A stretch of 64,000 nt of DNA from Galerina marginata (GCA_023014335.1 JAECYW010000009.1:2976001-3040000), one strand, 5' to 3'; shown: positions 22,458-34,299, numbered from the stretch's first letter. Program-made: numbers and translations. The notes: generated by a model from the letters alone, not told the origin.

Positions 22458-22816
22458 AACCGAGTAGACTCCTGAAGAGATGAGGGGACTGGGTACCTAG
22501 TATTGACCTTTCGCCTTAGGGAGAGGGTCTGCCAGCGGGCGTGCTGAACTCGTCGTACGATGCTTTTTATGCTGGTGGGGCACGCGTTCCAATATTAGAA
22601 GTCAGGTACTAAAAAGAGATATTGCGCGTTGGCATCTTCAAGAATAGAAACCTTGCGAAGGCCGATGGCAGCAAAAGATTGGGTACTGTGCATCCATGCG
22701 CCACTGTACGGGAGAAGTGGAAAAGAGAAATAAAGCGGCTGATAACGATACACTCACGGTGTATACGCACCCACGGATGTCCAGGAGCTCCCTGATAACA
22801 ACGTGGCAAGCGCGTC

Positions 22817-23163
22817 TTACGCTCCTTTGGAACAAGACGTGACGAAGAGAGCCCATATGGTGGATGAGGAAGCGAGCGCCGTTGTCAATACCGTGTCCGC
22901 TACTCCGTATTTAATTTGACTGGAAGTAAAGCCGTTGTTCGCACAGGCTTCTTGCATTATAGCCGGAGAGAGTTTCTTATCTTGTACTGTCATGGACGGC
23001 TTCAACTGGAAACGCATGAGCTCGAGAGCCTCGAAGCCAGCTAATTCTATTCGCGCAGAGGCACGGTAAAATTCTGCTTCATCGGTCGTTCCTGTAAAGG
23101 TGGTTTGGCACAGATGGGTGGACTCTGTGGGTAGGTCCTCGTCAGACCAGCGGATGTGGTGCA
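22817..23163 (-). CDS. Hypothetical exon or small gene
   Basis: A 115-codon frame preceded by a good acceptor (TCTCGCAG). It encodes a soluble-looking mixed sequence (e.g. EAEFYRASARIELAGFEALE, LSPAIMQEACANNGFTSS) and ends VTSCSKGA. An upstream exon at about 23175-23290 with donor GTAAAT is possible, but the joined phase is not clean. I do not recognise the family. Confidence 0.35.
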
Positions 23164-23449
23164 CTGCGAGAAAGAAAGTTGTTTCGTCAAACGAACCCTG
23201 GGAAAACTATTTACCGGCCCGACTGCTCCAAAAATAGGTTTACGTACCTCGTCTTCTCTCCTAAGTAACCCCCATGGACCATGACCCAAACTTTCAGAGT
23301 GCGATTTTTACATAAACTACGAAAGCTATTTTCATAGCGCTTTCCAACCTTTCTGACTCGAATTTGAAACTTTCGTCGCAATACCTCTGTGCTTTTTTCT
23401 CTCGACGAGTCGACAACCGGTCTGGATTTCTTACTCCTCACGAGTTTCT

Positions 23450-24190
23450 GCTAGTAAGAATTTACAGACGATAATGACTTCTGAGGAGGTCAATCGAATG
23501 GGTCCGAATTTTATTGTCAATGAGGTTTAACAAGTCGAGAACCATTTAGATGGCACATAATTGTGGCGACCATTGGCTGCAGCGACCGAGGCAACACTGG
23601 AGTTCTGTTTGAATACAACGATCTTCCGTCTTACAAACAACTTAGGGTGCTTGATCATATGTAGGACACTGGCCATCCTCTATTATTTTGTGACAATGCT
23701 TAGCACAAGACTGCGGTCAACCAGGCAGCATTAATACTTTTCGATGTCTGGCCAGATGTCCGCGTTCCTTAACGTTCGAGAAGCTCGATGGTAGAGTCCT
23801 TGGCCTGACAGTCTTCTTCAGATAATAGATGGCAACGCCCATGTTGATGGCCCAGAACGACTCCAATACGGCTAGAAATAGGCAGGAGGAAAGAGAGAGG
23901 AAGAAAATTCAAAGGGCAGAACAGTCACGCTCATAGTTTCTTATTTTCGTGTCGCACGGAGAGCTAGGGACAGTGTGGACATGTGCAAGGCCAGCTTATC
24001 ATTAGGGAGACAGGTCCTGGCGAAATCCGTACCGGTATTGTAGAATTTGCAGTGGTTTGACCCAAACTTTCAGGCTTCCAGAGTACACAGATTCAAGATC
24101 TTGCTTTCGAGGGTTCAGTCCTCTCGGTCGGATCTGACAAAAAAAACTGGGGCGCTCCTGAGCCAAGGACAACGTCGGCCGACGTGCAAT
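23450..24190. other. No gene seen
   Basis: No coding frame of note. The segment at about 24090-24150 (TTCGAGGGTTCAGTCCTCTCGG) loosely resembles the repeat that follows and may be a third, worn copy. Confidence 0.4.
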
Positions 24191-24350
24191 GTCGGAAATT
24201 TTGAGGCTGACGCTGGTTTATGAGCTAGAGAACGAATTCAAGTCCTCGGTTCGATAGTTTAGATGTGAAAAAAAAGTGAAAAAAGAAAATGAAGAAACAT
24301 GGGGAAAATGAGGTAAAATTTACTAAAAACGTATGTTTACAAAAGTCGAC
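24191..24350. repeat. Dispersed repeat copy 1, SINE-like
   Basis: The block AAATTTTGAG.CTGAC is followed by TGAGCTAGAGAACGA, TTCAAGTCCTCGGTTCGATAG and then an A-rich tract. Copy 2 lies 328 bases downstream. The GGTTCGATAG piece approximates a Pol III B-box (GGTTCGANNCC) and the A-rich tail suits a SINE, but no convincing A-box was found. Confidence 0.45.
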
Positions 24351-24518
24351 CTGCCTCTCGGGATCGTCAGGCGAGGCATTCTATTCGCCTTGTTGTTCCT
24401 GGGCTGGGGTTCGTGTTCGTGGCTGAGTGGACATAACCGCCACCCCGTCGAGTCCTCTGGGCCGGCGGGGTGATCTGTTTTCCGGTGCCAACGACGACGG
24501 CGGCGGGTCCGGGGTGGT

Positions 24519-24680
24519 GAAAATTTTGAGCATGACACTTAATTGTGAGCTAGAGAACGATATTGAACAGTCAGTTCGATGATTTGGATGGGAAAAAAGA
24601 TAAAGCAAACAAAAAAAAAAAGATGGGGGAAATGATGGGAAATTCAGATTTAAAAAAACTAACGCAACCAAAGTTGACCC
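24519..24680. repeat. Dispersed repeat copy 2, SINE-like
   Basis: Same order as copy 1: AATTTTGAGCATGAC, GTGAGCTAGAGAACGAT, CAGTTCGATGATTTGGATG, a long A-rich stretch, and a GTTGACC/CTCTC-rich end. The copies are in direct orientation and diverged. Confidence 0.45.
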
Positions 24681-24689
24681 TCCTCTCCA

Positions 24690-26280
24690 ACCGAGAGGAC
24701 GAGAGGAGGTAGGGGGCTCTTCTTCTGTTGGGCGAGATCGAGCTGTTTTGGTCGGAGAGGCTGAGTTTATGTGGTTGGAACGGTTTGCCGACATTTGAAG
24801 ATTTAACACCCTCCATTCGCCTAAAATTTGGGGCATTCTTTTCCTTCTCGTCCTTTGACCCATGCCTAGCCGCATCCAAACCTCCATCAACACCCATACT
24901 CGTCGCACCCGCATCGACCTCCGCATCACCCATCGCTTCAACCTCAGTCTCAGCTACCAACGTCGAGGTGACTCACAACGGCGACGCCTAGAGGCGCTTC
25001 GAAAGCTCCACCCGAACCTCCACGTGCTGCTTCGTCTTCCTAAAAACGAGGGCTTGCATCGATAAGTTTACTCTCGGCGCCCGCATGTGTGTTTGAGTTG
25101 GTACCGCTGGAAATCTAGTTGAAGGCGGGGATGGAGCTACATGAGACGCACGTGTTGGTGCTTCCGGTGCAGATGTAGATGTATGAGGACTTTGGAGGTT
25201 CGATGCTTGTGGTCCCAAGAGGGGCGAGAGAGCATAGGCGATTGGGTTGCGGGTGAGAGGGGAAAGGACTAATGCTCAAGGGGAATCAGAATGACAGTAC
25301 GTCTTCCGAGGCTGGGATCTGGCTGCTTGTAGTTCCTTGTCTTCTTATATTTTGTCTTTGGGGCAGATGACGGTGCTGGCACATTAAGCGCAGCTGGGCC
25401 AGCCGACCTTCAGGATAAGCCCGGTTCTGCACGTCGAACGAACGACCATGGTTTGGGAGTTGAAAAATAGAAGCCTCCCGGCTGATATGGCTGAGATTTG
25501 TGGACTGCGCTGCCGTTGGCGTGGGGGTTATCGCACTAGATGGCCTCGACGTCAGTGCTAGTAGGCTTGCTACTGCTGCGGAAGAAACCAATGATGAGGT
25601 TGGACCTGAGAAATCGTACAACGCGAAGTTCCCGAACGAGGTCACCAGCGTCTTGCTCGGCGTTTCAATGGAGTTCGCATTGGAGATAGATGTTATCTTG
25701 AAATTCTTCAGCCACTTGCCTGGTCATAAGAAGGGGGGAATGAAATTGAGAATGAAAATGAACGGTTCGATTGCCCCTTAGGTCCTTCAACTTCGAAAAT
25801 CGACGGAGGAGACTGCAATGTGAGATTCGCAAATAAGTTCCACGGCAACTTGCTCGGCGCTCCACTCACGTTCGTTGGAGATGGATGTTATCTGTCGTTA
25901 AAATTCCTCAGCTTGCCTCGTCATCAAAAAGCAAAAAAGAAGACATACGCTGAATCCCGACAACGAAGATTACCCTCGAATTCTAACAAATACTCCCCTC
26001 CAGCATTTCATGCCCAGCTCTGCCCAATCCATACCAGACCAAAGATTCGAGTAACAGACTGATATTTGCTTGGGTCTTTCAACTTCCAACTTCGACTGCA
26101 GCTGTTGCTGGCGAAAAAAACTAGGTCAGGAAGGAGAAAGAGAATTGTCAGTGAGATAGCTGTTGGTGTTGTTGCCGTGAAAGGCAGTGTCAACGAGTGT
26201 GCAGGATAAAAATAGACCCGTGAGACTCTCCCATTTCTCTCCTTCCAAGCCTTCACATTGCTCAACGCATTGATTCCTTG
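24690..26280. other. No confident gene; tandem-duplicated blocks
   Basis: Blocks at about 25632-25745 and 25826-25935 share GAGNTTCGCA..., CTTGCTCGGCG, TTGGAGAT(A/G)GATGTTATCT, TTCNTCAGC and TGCCT(G/C)GTCAT in order. A further pair (GGTCCTTCAACTTCGAAAATCGACGG at about 25781, in two parts GGTCCTTCAACTTCG and AAAATCGACGG, and GGTCTTTCAACTTCC at about 26070) suggests a larger duplicated unit. Frames on either strand are short. The last 100 bases are likely the promoter of the NLR gene. Confidence 0.35.
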
Positions 26281-26289
26281 ATCTTAACG

Positions 26290-29200
26290 ATGTCTTCTTC
26301 TGGAGTAGAACCGCCTTTGAAGCTGCTTTCGCTTGGTAAACCTGTCTATTGATACTCTCTCGGCTGCGGAGACGCTGACAAGAAAGCACTTAACAGATGG
26401 CGGTGGCATTCGCGGGCTCTCAGAACTGCTCATGATCAAGGAAGTCATGCATCGGTTGATGTTCGAGGAGAACTCAAAGCAGAGGGACGACGGAATACCT
26501 CCGCGGGGACTACCAAAGCCTTGCGATTACTTCGATCTGATTGGCGGCACTGGTACTGGAGGGTGAGCTGCGGTATTTATCGACAAATTGTCGCGCATGT
26601 CATGTGGAATTTGTACACTGCAGGATAATCGCCTTAATGCTGGGGCGTCTTCGGATGGATGTAGACATGGCAATCGAACAATACTGTAATCTGGTACAAG
26701 AAGTCTTTTCCGATGCGAAGGCTTTGGGAGGAAACGGAAAGTTCAGTGCAACAAAACTTGAAAAAGTGATCAAGTCTGTGGTGCAAGCTATTACGGGTGA
26801 TTCAGAATCGCCCCTACAAGAAGCCGATCAAGGTGTCACCTGTAGAACGTGAGTGTATTAGCTACTATCTTGCACATCTGGATTTTTGGATGCGAAGATT
26901 TATTACTTAGCTTCGTCTGCGCCTTGAACGCCCACAACATGGATGGAAACATTCCTCAACTTTTTAGGACGTATCAATCTCGTCAAGCCCCATTCGATTG
27001 TAAAATATGGGAGGCCGCTAGAGCGACATCTGCGATGCCCACTCTTTTCGAGCACATCGAAATTGGGAGGCAGCAGCCTTTTATCGACGGCGGACTGGGG
27101 CGCAATAATCCCAGTTGGGTGGTACTGTATGAAGCCAAAGATCTGTTCAAAGATCGTCAAATCGGCTGCCTGGTGAGCATTGGTACTGGAAAACCCGACG
27201 TAATCAGCATCCAGCCGCCTAGGCTGTTCCCTCAGTTCATCCCAACAAAAGTTATCGAAGCGCTTAAAGCGATTGCCACTGGTTGCGAAGACACACACCA
27301 AGCCATGCTCCGTCTTTTGGAACACCTGCCGAACACCTATTTCCGACTGAATGTCGAGCAAGGGATGCAGGGAATAGATGTTTCTGAATGGGAGAAATCG
27401 AGCTATGTGGAGGCACATACCACGCAATACATGAAGACGAGGGAGGTTGACGTCAGGATTGACCAGTTGGTGAAAGCTATCAGAACCCCGACTGGGCAGA
27501 TTACGATGGAGCAGCTCAGTACGGCCAAATCTCTCGTGAAAATCTAAATTATAACTCACTTCTCACTATACCCAGTTTCTCCTAGGCGTTCAATCACTGT
27601 AAAGGAGAGTTCAACCTTGGCATCGATTGTAGACAAGCAGCTTGGTACTTTTGTGTTCATTTTCTCTTTGGTCATAAATCATTGAATTCCTCTAGCAGAC
27701 GAAATCCGGAAGTGGCTGTCCCCGCCGGACAGCTCTAAGACTCGTTATGAAGCGGACGAAAGACGTCAATCTGACACCTGCTCCTGGTTTCTCGAAGGAT
27801 CACGATTTCTCGAATGGAAAGCAATCCCTGGGTTTCTTTGGGTTAAGGGAAAAGGTAAACTTTTCACAAGTATTCAAACTTGAGAGTTGACCGATTTCAT
27901 AGTGGGATGTGGAAAAACTGTTCTATCGTAAGTCTCCTTGTGAATGCATCAATAAGATAGACAAACCTTGTTCTCAGCTCATCAATAATCGATCGACTCT
28001 CTGAGCCAGACAGGACGTTATTCGGGATTGCAAACTTTTTCTTTGATGGAAGGAATTCTCAGAATACACAACAGCACCATGACCAGCTCATCCGATCCCT
28101 GATTTCACAGTTCTCTCACCAGGGCGGCGGTATACCCGCAAATTTGGCGGCTCTGTATAAATTCTGTGGTGATTCTCAGCAGCCATCCGTCAATCAGCTT
28201 CAGGACGTTCTGGAAGGCATCCTCAACGAGTTCTCCGACACATATATTGTCATCGATGCTCTTGACGAATGTACTGACCTTGAAAAGACGCTCAACTGGG
28301 TTAGAAACATTGTTTTGGGCACACCTGCGGGTCGGAAAGTAAAAGGATGTCACATTGTGGTCACCAGTCGGCCATTGGAAGCCATTACGAAGGTCTTCAC
28401 GGTGCTTGATCCATATTCTATAGATGTTGGTGAGGCGCCTGAAAACGAGGACATTATGAAGTATCTCAACTTTCAGATGGAGTCAAAATTTGAAAACTGC
28501 GACGAAGAAACTAGAAAGAAAATTAAGTCAAAATTGGAAGATGGTGCAGACGGATCGTATGTTTACTGTACTAACTAGTCCATTGCTGAACTGTAGCTCA
28601 TCTTTTCCCTAGGTTCCGATGGGTTGCATTACAGCTGGCCGAGTTAGAAACATCTTCAAGCCTATATGAAATAGAGGAGCAACTAAACGACCTACCACAG
28701 GGACTGGACGAGATTTATCACCGAATCTTGGAGCTGATTAAAGAGAAGTACCGTGCCGACGTGGTGACGTTCTTGCAGTGGTTGGCCTTTTCTATGCGTC
28801 CGATGAAAATAGCAGAGATTGCCGAAACGATTACAGTGGACTTTAACTCGGAAGATGGGCCAGTTTTTAACCCGAAAAAACGGTATATGAATTCCCGGGA
28901 CATACTGGTTAGGTGTTCGAGTCTTGTTAGTGAATCATTGGGCAAGTACTGCTAACTTGAATAATGTTAGCATTTGCTGACAGTGAGAACAGGTATCATT
29001 AAACTCTCTCATTTCTCTGTCAAAGAGTATCTCGTTTCCACTCGCATCCACAAAGATTTCAGGATCAACGAGAAAATCTCTCATTCTCAGATTGCGGGAG
29101 CCTCAGTTGCCTATCTTCTACAGTTTGACTCATTTCTGCCCCTGACAGAGACTATGCTTGAGTTGTCACCACTAGCACGGTATGCAGCTGAGTACTGGAT

Positions 29201-31817
29201 CAACCACATGAAATCTGGGGAGATAGATCCCACTCAGGCTGTCCTTGAGCTGATCTTCCAACTTTTCATATCAAAGCCCACTGTCTTGACAAATTGGATT
29301 AGGCTATGGAATATCGAGCGGCATTCAGAGTGCCTCCAAATGGACAAATCTGAAGTCCATTCCCCTCTTTATTATGCTTCACTGGCTGGGATCAAACAAG
29401 TCGTGTATCATCTACTTAAGATGGGGGCCAATGCAAATGCAAAGGAAGGAATCTATGGGAATGCTCTTCAGGCAGCATCATATGGAGGTGACAAGGCAAC
29501 GGTTAAGCTGCTGCTTGAGCATGGGGCAGAGGTGAATGCACAGGGAGGAAAACACAGCAATGCACTCATAGCCGCGGTTTGGACATATGATAAGGAAGTG
29601 GTGAAGCTGCTGCTCGAGAACGGGGCAGACGTCAATGCGCAGGGAGGAGAAGATGGGAACGCACTCATAGCCGCGGTGTGGGCAGATGATAAGGAAGTGG
29701 TGAAGCTGCTGCTTGAGCATGGGGCGGATGTGAATGCGCAGGGAGGAGAAGACGGCAATGCACTCATGGCCGCAGTGTCCAGGGCAGACAATAAGGAAGT
29801 GGTGAAGCTGCTGCTCGAGAACGGGGCAGACGTGAATGTGCAGGGAGGAGAACACAGCAACGCACTCATAGCCGCAGTGTGGGCAAACAAAAAGGAAGTG
29901 GTGAAGCTGCTGCTCGAGCACGGGGCGGACGTGAATGCGCAGGGAGGAATACACAACAACGCACTCCTGAGCGCAGTGTTGGCAGAGAATGAGGAAATTA
30001 TGAAGCTGCTGCTCGAGAACGGGGCAGATATGAATGTGCAGGGAGGAAAATTCGGGAGCGCACTCACAACTGCGGCGTGGGGAGACGAAAAGGAAGCGGT
30101 GAAGCTGCTGCTCGAGCACGGGGCGGACGTGAATGTGCAGGGAGGAGAACACAGCAACGCACTCATAGCCGCAGTGTGGGCAAACAAAAAGGAAGTGGTG
30201 AAGCTGCTGCTCGAGCACGGGGCGGACGTGAATGCGCAGGGCAACAACGCACTCCTGAGCGCAGTGTTGGCAGAGAATGAGGAAATTATGAAGCTGCTGC
30301 TCGAGAACGGGGCAGATATGAATGGAAAATTCGGGAGCGCACTCCAAATGGCATCATGGCAAGGTAATGCGGCAATTGTAAAGCTACTGCTCGAGAACGG
30401 GGCGGGAGTGAATGCGCAGAGTGGAGAATGTGCGAACGCAATCCAAGTGGCATCGTATTGTGGTCACGAGATGGTTGTGAAGCTACTGCTTGAGAACGGG
30501 GCGGTCCTGGGAGGAATGCTTGGAAGCGCGCTTCAAGAGGCATCATATGAAGGTCACAAGTCAATTGTGAAGCTGCTGCTCGAGAACGGGGCAGAGGTGA
30601 ATGCACATGGAGGAGATATTGCTTGGACCGCACTTCTGGGGGCATCACATCAAGGTCACGAGGGGATTGTGAAGCTGCTCCTCGAGAATGGGGCAGATGC
30701 GAATGTGCAGGTTGGCATGCGCGGCAATGCACTCCAGGTAACGCCAGAGGCAACAGCAATCCAGGTGGCATCGTCTCAAGGTCCTGAGGCAGCAGGGAGT
30801 CCGCTGCTCGAGATCGAGGAGGAGGAGGAGGAGGAGGAGGAGGGGAGTGAGGAAAAGGAAGAGGGGAGTGAGGACGAGGAGGAACGTGAGGAGGAATGTG
30901 AGGCGGAGAGTGACGAAACATGGTTATATGGGACTGCACTCCGGGTAGCATCAGGTGAAGGCCATGAAGGGATTGTGAAACTGCTTCTCGAGAACGGGGC
31001 GGAGGTGAATGCGCAGGGACGGGAATGGGGCGCTGCACTCCAAGCGGCGTCGCATCATGGTCACGAGACAATCGTAAAGCTCCTGCTCAAGAATGGGGCA
31101 GACGTGAATGCAGTCAGAGAATTTAATGGGACCGCACTCCAGGCAGCATCAGGTAAAGGTCACGAAGCAATCGTGAAGCTGTTACTCGAGAATGGAGCAG
31201 AAGTGAATGCAGTGGCAATGGAAAGCGTCTCAAGTCCTTCTGTGAGGAGTCTGCTTATGGAGGCAATGCGGTGAGCCAATCTGATCTAAGTATTGACACG
31301 CAGTTACTTACTTACTGATCACGCTTTAGTGCTTCGGCTGTTGTGGATAATATCCACCCCGAGAGCCCTGTACCTGAGCTTGAGCGACTGTCTGAAGTAC
31401 TGGGTATGCTTGCTAAAGTTTCATTTCCAAATATATTGATATTCAACGCCTCACATAGGGCAACCTCAGATACCACAGGACAGCGAGGTTGCTGATGAAA
31501 GTCACAGGGAACTCACCAAGCCACCAACTAATGTTGATCGACAGCAATCATCTGCAGCAAATCCCTGGGGCGGCCGGGTGGACAGCCAAATATTTCAGAC
31601 AGACAATTGGCTGCTCACCCCACTCCCAGTGTCGAATATGCTTGAAAATACTGGCCAACTCGGAGAAACTATGAACACATGGTTGCCTAATTTCTCGACT
31701 GGAGAATCTGGTAGTTTTATCGATGCTAACGCCGGCTCTAAGCCTAGAAGAGCACCGGAGGTAGATCAGGAAGACATACTCGGAGAAGATTCGCGACACA
31801 CTCAAAGTAATGCTTAA
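26290..31817 (+). CDS. Patatin-NACHT-ankyrin NLR-like protein, 1636 aa
   Basis: Twelve exons close in phase: 26290-26335, 26397-26562, 26624-26848, 26911-27535, 27605-27644, 27699-27854, 27903-27927, 27978-28556, 28613-28941, 28984-31270, 31330-31403 and 31459-31817. Residues about 14-300 are patatin-like: DGGGIRG oxyanion loop, GGTGTGG where the family has GTSTG, and the DGG of the catalytic Asp. A NACHT module follows, with FLEGSRFLEW, Walker A GKVGCGKT, Walker B-like YIVIDALDEC, VVTSRP, and LSHFSVKEYLV at its end. About 18 ankyrin repeats (KLLLENGADVNAQGG type) run from codon 790 onward, broken by a Glu-rich segment (30815-30910). Fungal NLRs of this layout are thought to sense non-self and trigger a response through the N-terminal domain. 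Here the nucleophile Ser is Gly, so lipase activity is doubtful. One intron is GC-AG (28942-28983). Confidence 0.88.
29851..30345 (+). repeat. Near-identical ankyrin duplication, 297-bp offset
   Basis: DNA from about 29851 to 30048 recurs at 30148-30333 almost base for base (AACACAGCAACGCACTCATA..., GGCAAACAAAAAGGAAGTGG...). The second copy lacks two in-frame blocks in the loops (VNAQG-NN and MN-GKFGS). The offset of 297 bp equals 99 codons, or three ankyrin units. This points to recent unequal crossover or conversion inside the gene. Confidence 0.85.
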
Positions 31818-31839
31818 TCCGTGATGACATGCATGTCAT

Positions 31840-32765
31840 GTCGCTTTGGCTTGTAAATATATGAGGAGAGCGAGAGGATGGGCCACTGAGGTTTGACTGA
31901 CGCCAGATGGTGTTAACAATTTCGTTTGGGTGGTTTGGAAATGGTGATGGTGATGGAGGCGGGGGGGAAGGTGGATGCGGATGTACATCGCATTCCTAAG
32001 ACTCTTGACTAATGAAGCAAGCAATATAAGCACAATAAACGATCATTGTAGCATACGTGAATACGGAAGTACGTACAAATAATGGGTGTGGCAAGCGCGG
32101 ATGTTTGTCGATTTCGTGCCAGGTCGTCGAGAATTTAGGTAAGTTAGTGGTGGTTGGTTGATGCCGAGCGGATGCTTCTTGGTTGGCCAAGCAAAGAGCG
32201 GCCTGGCGATGGTGATACAGTAATGAAGAACGAAGACCAAACCAAGGTGGAAAATCCAAGCGGGATGCAGCTGCCGCTCCCTGAACCTAGCCTGCGCCTA
32301 ACCCGATTCCAACATGGTTATTATGAGACGAGGCGTTGCTGGTGGTCGGGCTTTGGATCCTTTGACAATGATACGCAGGTGTAGGCGAATGGACTTCCAC
32401 AGTCTGCAGTGTGCACGTAGTGTTGCAGGCTTCTCTGAGACAGACCGAGGGAGTTGAAGTTTCGGCGTCAGCTCCATGCTCGCATTTGACAGGTTATCTC
32501 CAGCCTAGTTGTTCCCATTGACGCCTGTAACAAAGTGCTTCCCAATGTCGTAAAATAAGGCGTTTCCTCTGCGCCTCCTCCAGATCCAGAAGCCTTGCTT
32601 AGCGCGCTCGCGAAGCTGCCTAACAATCGACCACCAGCGCATAGATAGATGATGAAAAGGAGAAGGAGAAAGCTGACTGATGCAGGCGGATGGCATCCAG
32701 CAACTTCGTTCCGACAGTTGAAGGTATACAAACAAGCCTTCATTCAACGAAATCGGAATTGATCG
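31840..32765. other. No confident gene
   Basis: Short frames on both strands, none recognised. It includes a purine-rich stretch near 31940-31975 opposite a short His-rich frame. The first part is probably the 3' UTR of the NLR gene. Confidence 0.35.
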
Positions 32766-32771
32766 TGTGAC

Positions 32772-33321
32772 CTAAGGCTCCAACCCTTTAGTTTGTTTAC
32801 CGTTTTTAAACGTTTTTTTCCGTTTACCGTTTAGTTTAGTTTATGCGACCTGGCAAACGGTAAATAGACGGTAAGCAAATGGTTTAAACGGTAGTCACTG
32901 TACTTCCCGCAGACGTCTCCAGTCAAATAATTTTTGGTGCAAACCGTCGCTTCTCAAACGTCTTCAGACTGATCTCTCTATTTTTTTCTATTGTACATAC
33001 CTGACTTCTAATTTTTTTCGTCTCAATTGGACTCAAAGGCGACGGCAGGCGGTGCGAGAAATCGGAAGTGATGAAGCGGCATCCCTTTGGATTGAGGCTG
33101 GTGAGGGTTTGAGAGGCCCTCGACGACAAATTAGTTACTCTAGCAATATATTTTGATCAAGTGGCACCTCTCAGATAGCTGGAAGGTGGTCCTGCTTAGC
33201 TGTATAACTTACCCAAAACTTACCGTCTACAAACAGTTTTAAACGGTTTGTAAATGTTTGTTACCGTTTTCGTTTAGTTTGCCGAAAATTTCAAACGAAA
33301 ACTAAACGGTTGGAGCCTTAG
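32772..33321. mobile_element. hAT-like MITE rich in AAACGGTA motifs
   Basis: CTAAGGCTCCAACC at 32772-32785 is inverted at 33308-33321 (GGTTGGAGCCTTAG). Inside both ends are dense subterminal repeats of AAACGGT/ACCGTTT (e.g. GTTTACCGTTTTTAAACG near 32796 and ACAGTTTTAAACGGTTTG near 33233), which are typical of hAT elements. Flanks GTGTGACC and CTGTGACC are a possible imperfect 8-bp target duplication, but they do not fit both ends symmetrically. No transposase is encoded. Confidence 0.6.
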
Positions 33322-33599
33322 CACTGTGACCAACAAATAAAAGCAATTCTTCAACATTTTACTTCTACCCAACTTCTACCTCGAAAGATCATATCTGTGC
33401 GTTGTATCCCCAATTTCGTTTGCATTTCCTCGTAGACCTTGAAGGTGATCGACGCGTACGGTCTTATACTCCGAGAGGTGTACCGCCGCGGCCAGGGTGA
33501 GGTAAGCCTTAGATCTATGCAAGATGCGCTTTTGAATTTCGAATAACATTCCTTGAATTCTGCAACCTCCACATTCAGCATTTCTCCGGCGTATGTAAC

Positions 33600-33950
33600 G
33601 CGATAAAGAGGTGTCTATCACTGCCGTGTCCCAATGGCAGGATAAACAGCCGCACCTTGAGGAACTGGACATCTTGCTGGCCGATAATACTCTGCATAAC
33701 CCAGCAGCGCCGGTGAATCAGCTCCAATCTGTTCTGTTGGCTGGGTTTTTTACTCCTCCACTACCAAACAAGCTTTACCTTACGGAGGCTCACCTCCTGC
33801 CGTAGAGCGGGGTCAGGTCAGCTTCTACCCCCGCCGTTTCAAATTTCTTTTTGAGGACGGTACATATATGGGCTCGGTCTTCGCTGGGCTAGTGGACTAC
33901 TGGAGCTTGAACTCAAGGATGCGCCTTTTTACCTCGGTTTACCTGTTTCA
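33600..33950 (+). other. Unrecognised open segments
   Basis: Frames at 33611-33805 and 33868-34053 read as protein-like (QPHLEELDILLADNTL; DGTYMGSVFAGLVDYW) but cannot be joined by clear splice sites. They may be gene remains. Confidence 0.2.
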
Positions 33951-34290
33951 AAATCGTTCCTACGCGACTCTCCGCAGAACGCCGTATCGCTCTTGGAGTC
34001 AAGCGGCCCCGGCAAATAGATATGTAGGAGACGATCGCTCAACATTTCTTTGATCTCCCAACTCTGGGTGATTAATATGCTCCATTTGATCCGTTCGGTC
34101 ATTCTCGTCATCGCCCCCGTCGATGTCAATCTTTCGCCAGTCATCGTACATATCTTTGAAGGGGATTTTGTAGGCTCCGAAGTCCTAGCGGTTCAAAAAG
34201 AAGTTCGTCTCGTCAACGTCTCCTGAAACCATTTCTGCAACGATATCCGTTCTGGGCATCCAATGGTTTCTTTTCCACTCGGGGAACGGT
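33950..34290 (-). pseudogene. Fragment of an unknown gene
   Basis: Reading leftward, VDETNFFLNR, one stop, then DFGAYKIPFKDMYDDWRKID and an acidic DENDRTDQMEH stretch occur in one frame. The coherent amphipathic composition around a single TAG suggests a broken coding sequence. The family is not recognised. Confidence 0.3.
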
Positions 34291-34299
34291 TGATGCTAC

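Noticed and set aside
29468..30347. Long minus-strand open frames of 259 and 289 codons
   Set aside because: They lie antisense to the ankyrin repeats and are open only because the repeat sequence has few stops in those frames; the plus frame has clear domain homology.
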